From Candidatus Aenigmatarchaeota archaeon (GTDB lineage: Archaea; Aenigmatarchaeota; Aenigmatarchaeia; QMZP01), in NCBI GenBank assembly GCA_015520105.1, contig WAQT01000007.1, forward strand, positions 1 to 17,966: a stretch of DNA of 17,966 bases. The letters are read 5' to 3'. This document shows positions 1 through 4,795 of this stretch, in pieces. Made by a program: the position numbers and the translations under genes. The stretch's first letter is position 1, and each line of letters opens with the position of its first letter. The notes beneath the pieces are model-generated. The model made no database searches. It worked only from the letters and a program-made list of their open reading frames with translations, and was not told where the DNA came from.

Positions 1-2065
1 CCAGCACTATGCTATCGCCGAATGCATTAATAACAGTCCTTTCAGGCGAGAACTGAACAGATATTCTGTAATTGCTGCCTTGCGCGTATTCCGATGCAAA
101 GGAAACGCTTTCTACAGAAACGTTGTTAACAATCTTCCTTGCCTGACCCGGTCCGTATCCGTCCGTGTTGCTTATAACATAGTAATTATCCTTGTCCTGC
201 CTCAGTCTCAGAACAATAGTCCCGCCATTCGGATAATTTTTCAATGGCAGGAAATCAAAACCGAAGCTTCCTGTGTCAGCAGGCGTGACGTTTCTTGATA
301 CCTGTATTCCTATGTTATCTCCGGTGTCTATCTGAAGCTTCTGCTCGCTCGCATTATATAGCACGCTGCCTGTTCCGCTCTTTGTCCATGTATCGGTAAC
401 TGTATAGAGGCCTGTCGTGTTTTCGCTGAAGTCGTCATCCAGGAGGATGTGCTGCTCTCCGTCACTCTTCCACGAAACAGAAGCGGTCTGCCATGCTGTT
501 GTCTGGACATCCGACGATGTCTCAACCACGGTCTTTGCTATATCAGACTGCGCATCGCCTACAGCAAGCTTGATAACGTTTGTTCCCCCTCCCCTGATAC
601 CCCCGGCATCATACCTGAAGCTCACTCCTGTATCCATATAAGAGGGCTCAGTCGCTATGAGAAGCCCTTTGTCCGTTCCTGTAGTGTCGCTCTTGTAGAG
701 AAGAGTGTAAGACAGCGATTCCAGACCGTTGAGCATCCCTCCTCCATGCCTCACATAATCATCCACTCCGTCGAAATCCCACGCATAGCCTGCCTTTCCC
801 ACGACTCTGCTGCCCGATGCCATTGAACCATACACTGTTGCATCATTCCTGTTTGATGTAGAATCCCTGAGAGTTCCCTGCGAAGGGTCCTCGCTGAAGT
901 GGTAGACCGCTCTATAAGTGGCATCCCACACCTGAAACCTTCCGTATCTGCTGGCAGGATAAGGCTCTGTCGCGTTCTGGTTTCCATACCAGATATAGAG
1001 GATGGTATCCTGTGCTGGAGAAAGGCTTGGAACCCTCACGTAAATCTCCGCCTTCTGTCCTGCTGGATCAAAGAAGGTGATTTCCCTCGGAAGGCGGGAG
1101 AGCCCCTCCGAGTCCAGAGAGAAGCGGATATCGCTGCCGTCCGGCTTTGCTACGGAAAATATCTCTCCCGGAAGGTTCGCTTCTGTGAGGAGTACAGGGA
1201 AACCCGCAAGGCTTCCGTTCACCTTGGAGGAATGCACGGTTATCTGAGCCTTTCTCTCCCAGCCAGAAGGGAATGAATCATTGCATATTCCGTTGTATGC
1301 ATCAAGAATCTCGCTATCCGTGAGGGAGCGGTTCCATACAGAGACCTCGTCTATCAGACCGTCAAAGAACAAATACATGGGATAGACCGTCAGGTCTCCG
1401 CTAAGCCCTGTGCTGGCACCTATCGCAATAGGTTCATGGTTTCCCTCCATCCCTCCGGTATGGCCTGTCTGGTTCGCAAGCTGGCCGTCTATATAGAGCT
1501 TGAATCCTCCCTGACCAAAGACCACAGCAGCCATGTGCCATGTATTCGCCTCTATCGGATATGAATATCCGGTCAGCCACACGGAATCCGTGGTGTTCTG
1601 TATCCGCGTAGCCACATAACCATCCCTCACGGTTATGGAGAAGTGTCCTCCTGTATCGAATCCTGTAGAATCCTTGCTTATTATGTAATGACTGCCGGAC
1701 ACAGTTCTTGGATTGAACCATGCTATTACAGTGCCGTTGCTTGTCAAAAACTCGTCGCTGTGAGGAATCTCTATGAAATTCGCCTCTCCATCGAAGTCGT
1801 ACGCTCCACCGAACTTTCCTGATGCGTTCCATGTTGGTATGGAGTAGGAGGTTCCGTTTCCTGCTGTTCCGTTGTTGCCGTATCCAGAGAAATCATAGAT
1901 GTTGGTGACACTCTCCCCGAACTCCGGAAGGTTGTCCATATGGAGAAGAAGAACAAGTCCCGGGTCGCTATTGATGCAGAACGCCCCTGCTGTCCCTGCC
2001 TGACCAATAAAGGCAGTCAGAGCAACGAGAATGAAAACGCTGATAACCCTTGTATTTTTGCTCAT
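1..2065 (-). CDS. Secreted LamG / DUF2341 multidomain surface protein (C-terminus beyond the window)
   Basis: An open frame runs without a stop from the ATG at 2065 to the left edge, giving 688 codons; the C-terminus is missing. Residues 1-28 form a signal peptide (basic MSKNTR, hydrophobic core, small residues before the predicted cut). Residues ~35-265 are a concanavalin A-like LamG (Laminin_G_3) jelly-roll, with the typical phrases GGAYDFDG, LYIDGQ and FDGLIDEVSVWNRSLTDSEI. Residues ~268-385 match DUF2341 (GWERKAQITVHSS, then LYIWYGN and the YRAVYHFSE motif). A second LamG begins at ~385 (DSTSNRNDATVYG, YAWDFDGVDDYV) and gives way near residue 540 to a further beta-rich segment opening DDDFSENTTG. 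Many N-glycosylation sequons fit an exported protein. The role is inferred to be cell-surface carbohydrate or partner binding; no catalytic motif is visible. The gene stands alone behind its own TATA element. Confidence 0.85.
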   Translation of the reverse strand, partial: MSKNTRVISVFILVALTAFIGQAGTAGAFCINSDPGLVLLLHMDNLPEFGESVTNIYDFSGYGNNGTAGNGTSYSIPTWNASGKFGGAYDFDGEANFIEIPHSDEFLTSNGTVIAWFNPRTVSGSHYIISKDSTGFDTGGHFSITVRDGYVATRIQNTTDSVWLTGYSYPIEANTWHMAAVVFGQGGFKLYIDGQLANQTGHTGGMEGNHEPIAIGASTGLSGDLTVYPMYLFFDGLIDEVSVWNRSLTDSEILDAYNGICNDSFPSGWERKAQITVHSSKVNGSLAGFPVLLTEANLPGEIFSVAKPDGSDIRFSLDSEGLSRLPREITFFDPAGQKAEIYVRVPSLSPAQDTILYIWYGNQNATEPYPASRYGRFQVWDATYRAVYHFSEDPSQGTLRDSTSNRNDATVYGSMASGSRVVGKAGYAWDFDGVDDYVRHGGGMLNGLESLSYTLLYKSDTTGTDKGLLIATEPSYMDTGVSFRYDAGGIRGGGTNVIKLAVGDAQSDIAKTVVETSSDVQTTAWQTASVSWKSDGEQHILLDDDFSENTTGLYTVTDTWTKSGTGSVLYNASEQKLQIDTGDNIGIQVSRNVTPADTGSFGFDFLPLKNYPNGGTIVLRLRQDKDNYYVISNTDGYGPGQARKIVNNVSVESVSFASEYAQGSNYRISVQFSPERTVINAFGDSIVL

Positions 2066-2084
2066 TATTATAATCTTTATTTCG

Positions 2085-2094
2085 TTTAATATAA
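2085..2094 (-). promoter_or_regulatory. TATA element of the LamG/DUF2341 gene
   Basis: On the minus strand the sequence TTATATTAAA is centred about 24-25 bp upstream of the ATG at 2065. This places the predicted transcription start at or next to the start codon, as for a leaderless archaeal mRNA. No Shine-Dalgarno sequence is visible. Confidence 0.5.
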
Positions 2095-2099
2095 TAACA

Positions 2100-2555
2100 T
2101 TAACCGCACCCGCGCTTCCTGCTGCCCTTGCCGTTCTTACTCAGAAAATAATCGGTTGTGCCTATGAAATATCTCTTTCTCATATCATCAATCTCGCCTA
2201 CAGATTTCTTCACCACCTCTCCTGCCTTCTCAATGTTGTTCAAAAGCACTTCCTCCTCATCCACAGGTATCATTCTCTCCCTCTTCATTCTTATTGCCTT
2301 TCTAATCCCCTTTCCCGCTTTTCTTGTTCTTCCCTTAAGGAGATTCTCATAAACCTCATTCAACTTACCAAAATATCCGTTCCTCTCCCATGATATTCCG
2401 TCAGGGGATATGTTCAGAGGCCATGTCACAGGTTTCAGAAGGCCTGACATCGCTTCTGCAAGGCTTTCGCAAGCTCCATGCTTTCTAAAAACTTCTATCT
2501 CATAATTTCCTATCTCTCCTATATCCTTCACAATCCTGCAATATCGCCCTTTCAT
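2100..2555 (-). CDS. Hypothetical protein, 151 aa, basic
   Basis: I do not recognise this family. The ATG at 2555 lies 23 bp downstream of a TATA-like TTTAAATC, which supports this start and leaderless transcription. The protein appears soluble, with no signal peptide or membrane segment. The middle is strongly basic (KGRTRKAGKGIRKAIRMKRE, residues ~74-93), followed by an amphipathic helical stretch (~97-128). The C-terminus is glycine- and lysine-rich and ends KRGCG. The basic stretch could bind nucleic acid, but that is only inferred from charge. It stops 34 bp before the LamG gene, which has its own TATA element, so the two need not be co-transcribed. Confidence 0.65.
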   Translation of the reverse strand: MKGRYCRIVKDIGEIGNYEIEVFRKHGACESLAEAMSGLLKPVTWPLNISPDGISWERNGYFGKLNEVYENLLKGRTRKAGKGIRKAIRMKRERMIPVDEEEVLLNNIEKAGEVVKKSVGEIDDMRKRYFIGTTDYFLSKNGKGSRKRGCG

Positions 2556-2574
2556 AACACTTCAACTGCATAAA

Positions 2575-2582
2575 GATTTAAA
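2575..2582 (-). promoter_or_regulatory. TATA element of the 151-aa hypothetical gene
   Basis: Minus-strand TTTAAATC, preceded by an A/T-rich run, is centred about 23 bp upstream of the ATG at 2555. The spacing suits a leaderless transcript. Confidence 0.4.
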
Positions 2583-2650
2583 AATATATGCATGTTTGAC
2601 AACAAGATAGTAACGAATAATACAATAGTATCCGGAACCGCCAGAATCTG

Positions 2651-2854
2651 CTACTCCGGTTCAACGAGCTTTATAGCCTCTGTCGGGCAGTTCTCAACGC
2701 ACGCCATGCACTCCACGCAGTCCTCGGGTCTTACAACAACGGATTTGCCGTCCTTCATCTCAAACACGTTCTGCGGGCACACCGAAACGCACGTTCCGCA
2801 TCCTGTGCATTTCTCCTTGTCCACTACCGGAAACCTGTGGTCAATCTTAACCAT
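2651..2854 (-). CDS. 2[4Fe-4S] ferredoxin, 67 aa
   Basis: A small electron carrier with two complete cluster-binding motifs: C16, C19, C22 and C26 followed by Pro (CTGCGTCVSVCP), and C46, C49, C52 and C56 followed by Pro (CVECMACVENCP). This is the pattern of bacterial-type dicluster ferredoxins. I chose the ATG at 2854 because GGTGA lies 4 nt upstream, matching the archaeal anti-Shine-Dalgarno sequence; a TTG five codons further upstream would remove that logic. It follows the DUF1858 gene by 40 bp in the same direction and is probably co-transcribed with it. Because nrdG lies just upstream, it could supply electrons to the radical-SAM cluster, but this is inference from position. Confidence 0.9.
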   Translation of the reverse strand: MVKIDHRFPVVDKEKCTGCGTCVSVCPQNVFEMKDGKSVVVRPEDCVECMACVENCPTEAIKLVEPE

Positions 2855-2894
2855 ATCTTCACCTGACAATAAGCAATATTGACAGAGCGGGCTT

Positions 2895-3134
2895 TTATTT
2901 CTTTCCCCCGGATTTTGCTACAGCCTCGTTCATCTCCTCGAGCATTCTCTTCAGGTCCTTTCCGGAGATTCCGTGCGACCTCGCTCCATCCTCTATGCTC
3001 TCCCATGCTGCCACGTGGCATCCAATGCAGTGCAGGCCGTACTTCACCATCACCATCGCCGCTTCCGGATATCTGGAGACTACATCTCCGAGAGTCATAT
3101 CCTTCGTTATCGCTTCCTTCTCTTTCCCGCCCAT
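2895..3134 (-). CDS. DUF1858 domain protein with CxxC motif, 79 aa
   Basis: Residues ~9-70 match the DUF1858 (prismane-associated / ScdA N-terminal-like) domain: MTLGDVVSRYPEAAMVMVKYG followed by CIGCH and the WESIEDGARSHGI segment. The two cysteines of CIGCH are a likely redox or metal site. Family members are found near redox and Fe-S proteins, but no defined reaction is established. The gene starts 63 bp after the nrdG stop and precedes the ferredoxin by 40 bp. A TATA-like TTTAAAAG sits about 40 bp upstream of the ATG, so the pair may have its own promoter or be read through from nrdG. The C-terminal SGGKK tail looks disordered. Confidence 0.85.
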   Translation of the reverse strand: MGGKEKEAITKDMTLGDVVSRYPEAAMVMVKYGLHCIGCHVAAWESIEDGARSHGISGKDLKRMLEEMNEAVAKSGGKK

Positions 3135-3197
3135 TCTATCACACGGATGAGTATTATTTGTGTTCCTTCTTTTAAAGCAATCCCGTGAATCGTATGT

Positions 3198-3890
3198 TTA
3201 AAGCCTTGCAGCAACTTTCTGGAAGAAGGGCCTTGCCTCCTCCGCAAGCTCTTCCATCTCCCTGTCAGAGTATTCCATCTCCTTTCCCATCATCCTGTCG
3301 AGCGTCTTTCCTGACCTGAACTTCTGAAGATAATATGCCTTTGCGCCCCTCAGCCACTCCCCTATCCTCCTCACATCCTCCTTGCCTATCACTCCCTTCG
3401 GGGCGGTTGTCCGGAATTCGTAATCCGCTCCGCCGGACATGATAATCCTCACAGACCTCTTTATATCCTCAATATCGACGTCCTTTCCTGCAACCTCTCC
3501 GTACCTCTCCGGAGGCGCCTTTATGTCCATCGCTATGTAATCGAGAAGCCCTTCCTTGACAAGCTCCTCGAGCATTCCGGGATTCGTTCCGTTTGTGTCG
3601 AGCTTCACGGCGATGCCAAGGGACTTTATCTTCCTTATGAATGCGGGAAGCTCCCTATGAAGCGTAGGTTCTCCTCCTGTTATGCACACTCCATCTATCC
3701 ATTTCCTTCGAGACTCAAGGTAGCCGAGAACCTCATCCTCGGAAAGGCTTTCAAGCTCCTGAGGCTCCTCTATGAGTTCAGGGTTCTGGCAGTAGCCGCA
3801 CCTGAAGTTGCAGTTGGGGAGAAACACCACTGCGGCCATCTTTCCCGGATAGTCTATCACCGATGCCTTTACGATGCCTTTTATCTCCAT
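3198..3890 (-). CDS. nrdG: Anaerobic ribonucleotide reductase activating enzyme (radical SAM)
   Basis: The 230-aa product is a class III RNR activase of the archaeal/thermophile type. It uses S-adenosylmethionine and a [4Fe-4S] cluster to put a glycyl radical on the reductase. The radical-SAM cluster cysteines are C27, C31 and C34 (CNFRCGYC), and the SAM-binding GGEPT motif is at 72-76; TNGT and DIKAP motifs follow. I chose the ATG at 3890 (MEIKGIVKASVIDYPGK), the usual N-terminus of this family. The longer frame to 3965 would read through a repeat unit and add 25 residues of unrelated sequence. The upstream repeat ends almost at the start codon, leaving GAAGG as the only ribosome-site-like sequence. 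The presence of nrdG supports a functional glycyl-radical system nearby. Confidence 0.93.
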   Translation of the reverse strand: MEIKGIVKASVIDYPGKMAAVVFLPNCNFRCGYCQNPELIEEPQELESLSEDEVLGYLESRRKWIDGVCITGGEPTLHRELPAFIRKIKSLGIAVKLDTNGTNPGMLEELVKEGLLDYIAMDIKAPPERYGEVAGKDVDIEDIKRSVRIIMSGGADYEFRTTAPKGVIGKEDVRRIGEWLRGAKAYYLQKFRSGKTLDRMMGKEMEYSDREMEELAEEARPFFQKVAARL

Positions 3891-3932
3891 AACCTTCGCC
3901 TTGCGACTTGAAACCTCTGCGACAGCGACGGA

Positions 3933-3962
3933 GACTGCACGTGAAACCCATGTGGTGCAGTC
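3933..3962 (-). repeat. Repeat hairpin A
   Basis: Perfect 8-bp stem GACTGCAC / GTGCAGTC around a 14-nt loop (minus-strand loop CACATGGGTTTCAC). It is the unit nearest nrdG. Confidence 0.75.
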
Positions 3963-4050
3963 CAACTCACTTTCGCCCTATGACTTCAACTACGACTTTC
4001 CTACTATCATCTTTCGCCTTGTCACTCCCATCCTATGCGACAGCGACGGA

Positions 4051-4080
4051 GACACGACAAGTATACTGTTAAGTCGCGTC
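4051..4080 (-). repeat. Repeat hairpin C
   Basis: Plus-strand arms GACACGAC / GTCGCGTC have one A-C mismatch. The minus strand reads GACGCGAC / GTCGTGTC, which pairs completely with one G-U. The 14-nt loop is retained. This asymmetry suggests the functional RNA is read from the minus strand. Confidence 0.72.
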
Positions 4081-4127
4081 CAACTCACCTTCGCCTTATC
4101 ACTTCCAATCTATATGACAGTTACGGA

Positions 4128-4157
4128 GACTGCACGGCCAATCTGTGCGGTGCAGTC
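4128..4157 (-). repeat. Repeat hairpin D
   Basis: Perfect stem GACTGCAC / GTGCAGTC with a 14-nt loop; minus-strand loop CGCACAGATTGGCC, sharing ACAGATTG with hairpin G. It starts 77 bp after hairpin C. Confidence 0.75.
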
Positions 4158-4198
4158 CAGCTCACCAACGCCTTGCGACTTGAAACCTCTGCGACAGC

Positions 4199-4227
4199 GA
4201 CAAGACATCCACTCTGTAATTCTTGTC
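4199..4227 (-). repeat. Repeat hairpin E (degenerate)
   Basis: Seven paired bases, GACAAGA / TCTTGTC, then a mismatch and a 13-nt loop. The GGA element before the stem is missing. It starts 71 bp after hairpin D and is the most diverged copy. Confidence 0.5.
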
Positions 4228-4340
4228 AACTTTTCAGTTCAACATGTTGCTGCCAATTCAATCAGTTTGCGCTTCTTGTTATTTCAGACTTCAACTTATG
4301 AAAAACATTAACCAAAAGATTGAAAAAACAAAGGAAGGAA

Positions 4341-4514
4341 TCAGCACGCCTTTGCTGCAACCTTTATTTCCGTGCTGCTTCCTATAGCCTTCTGGTAGTC
4401 GTATGTTTTTCTTTGCCTGAATTCTTCAGCCTTTCCGTCGTTCCATCTTCTCACTGGCCTGAAGTATCCCACTATCCGCGAGAACACTTCAGTCTCTTTT
4501 CCGCATTCTCCCAT
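4341..4514 (-). CDS. Separate glycyl-radical C-terminal subunit of anaerobic RNR (split NrdD), 57 aa
   Basis: This small gene is too short for routine ORF calling. It starts with MGECGKETEVFSRIVGYFRP and continues to WNDGKAEEFRQRKTYDY, which is what normally forms the extreme C-terminus of class III RNR of the archaeal/Thermotoga type. The glycyl-radical motif is RIVGY, with G16 the expected radical site. In full-length NrdD the zinc finger reads roughly C-x-x-H then CxxCG-x-x-TEV; here only the last cysteine (C4) remains, because the start codon falls where the preceding one would be. An 8-nt Shine-Dalgarno sequence sits 6 nt upstream, so it is translated independently. The last ~17 residues, ending in Cys, go beyond the usual NrdD end. 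The nearest analogy is GrcA/YfiD, the autonomous glycyl-radical cofactor of pyruvate formate-lyase. Confidence 0.85.
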   Translation of the reverse strand: MGECGKETEVFSRIVGYFRPVRRWNDGKAEEFRQRKTYDYQKAIGSSTEIKVAAKAC

Positions 4515-4520
4515 TGTTAT

Positions 4521-4528
4521 TCACCTCC
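4521..4528 (-). promoter_or_regulatory. Strong Shine-Dalgarno site for the split glycyl-radical gene
   Basis: Minus-strand GGAGGTGA lies 6 nt before the ATG at 4514. It is a full match to the expected complement of the 16S rRNA 3' end. It fixes the start of the small gene and argues that it is translated as its own polypeptide rather than being only a downstream exon. Confidence 0.85.
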
Positions 4529-4571
4529 TTACTTTCGCCTTATGACTCGAAACCTATCCGACAGTTACGGA

Positions 4572-4601
4572 GACAAGACGCGCAACCAATGCAGTCTTGT
4601 C
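4572..4601 (-). repeat. Repeat hairpin F
   Basis: Perfect stem GACAAGAC / GTCTTGTC around a 14-nt loop (minus-strand TGCATTGGTTGCGC). The middle of the stem differs from hairpins A, C, D and G at both arms in a compensating way. Confidence 0.75.
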
Positions 4602-4721
4602 CACTTACTTTCGCCTTATGACTTGAACCTACGACCTTGCGACTATCGTCCGGTTCAACATATTGCGACTGCCTGTTCATCCTGCGTTAGCAGCCCAGCT
4701 TTCCTGTGCCACAGAGACGGA

Positions 4722-4751
4722 GACGTGACGTGCAATCTGTCCGGTCACGTC
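4722..4751 (-). repeat. Repeat hairpin G
   Basis: Perfect stem GACGTGAC / GTCACGTC around a 14-nt loop (minus-strand CGGACAGATTGCAC). It is the first hairpin downstream of the nrdD stop codon. Confidence 0.75.
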
Positions 4752-4795
4752 CAACTGACCTTCGCATTGTGAAAGCCTTCTTTATTCCTTTCCCT

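Larger units (their letters stand above)
3893..4262 (-). repeat. Covarying hairpin repeat cluster 1 (between small glycyl-radical gene and nrdG)
   Basis: This is most of a 450-bp gene-free stretch. It holds four tandem units, with hairpins at 3933, 4051, 4128 and 4199, plus a hairpin-less module at 3972-4011. On the plus strand each unit reads roughly TTCGCCTTrTGACTT, then AACCTaTGCGACAGC, then GACGGA, an 8-bp stem, a 14-nt loop, the other stem arm, and CAACTCACC. The last unit (E) lacks GGA and has a weaker stem. After 4227 the sequence (GTTCAACATGTTGCTGCC) resembles 4653-4674 of cluster 2. On the minus strand, the sense of the nrd genes, the first unit ends directly at the nrdG start. I call it a structured RNA repeat because stem changes compensate between copies. 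The function is unknown. Confidence 0.8.
4531..4766 (-). repeat. Covarying hairpin repeat cluster 2 (between nrdD and the small glycyl-radical gene)
   Basis: Two complete hairpin units (stems at 4572 and 4722) flank a hairpin-less module. Its first part (4610-4650) matches 3972-4011 of cluster 1 at roughly five of six positions. The conserved GGCGAAAGTAAG ends exactly where the Shine-Dalgarno of the small gene begins. The cluster occupies most of the 281-bp gap that interrupts the nrdD coding sequence. No convincing ORF is present on either strand. Confidence 0.78.

Noticed and set aside
80..1832. Short ORFs on both strands within 1-2060
   Set aside because: They are out-of-frame shadows of the single long minus-strand LamG/DUF2341 frame, which encodes coherent domains throughout.
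3891..3965. Longer nrdG beginning at 3965
   Set aside because: The extra 25 residues are translated from repeat unit A; the family N-terminus begins at the ATG at 3890.
4300..4340. Terminator after the small glycyl-radical gene (minus-strand TTTGTTTTTTC run)
   Set aside because: A T-run is present and could end transcription, but there is no associated stem and nrdG lies downstream without a clear TATA element, so I do not annotate it.
4610..4660. tRNA gene or tRNA-derived element (GTAGGTTCAAGTC resembles a T arm)
   Set aside because: The complementary T-stem half, a matching acceptor stem and a 7-nt anticodon loop are missing. The resemblance is limited to one short box.
3893..4763. CRISPR array
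   Set aside because: The variable parts form paired arms of hairpins rather than unrelated spacers, the units are ~77 bp with long conserved flanks, and no cas genes are near.
3893..4763. Integron attC sites or TIGR-type guide arrays
   Set aside because: The conserved ends lack the attC core sequences, there is no integrase, and the unit length and covarying single stem do not fit dual-spacer guide arrays.
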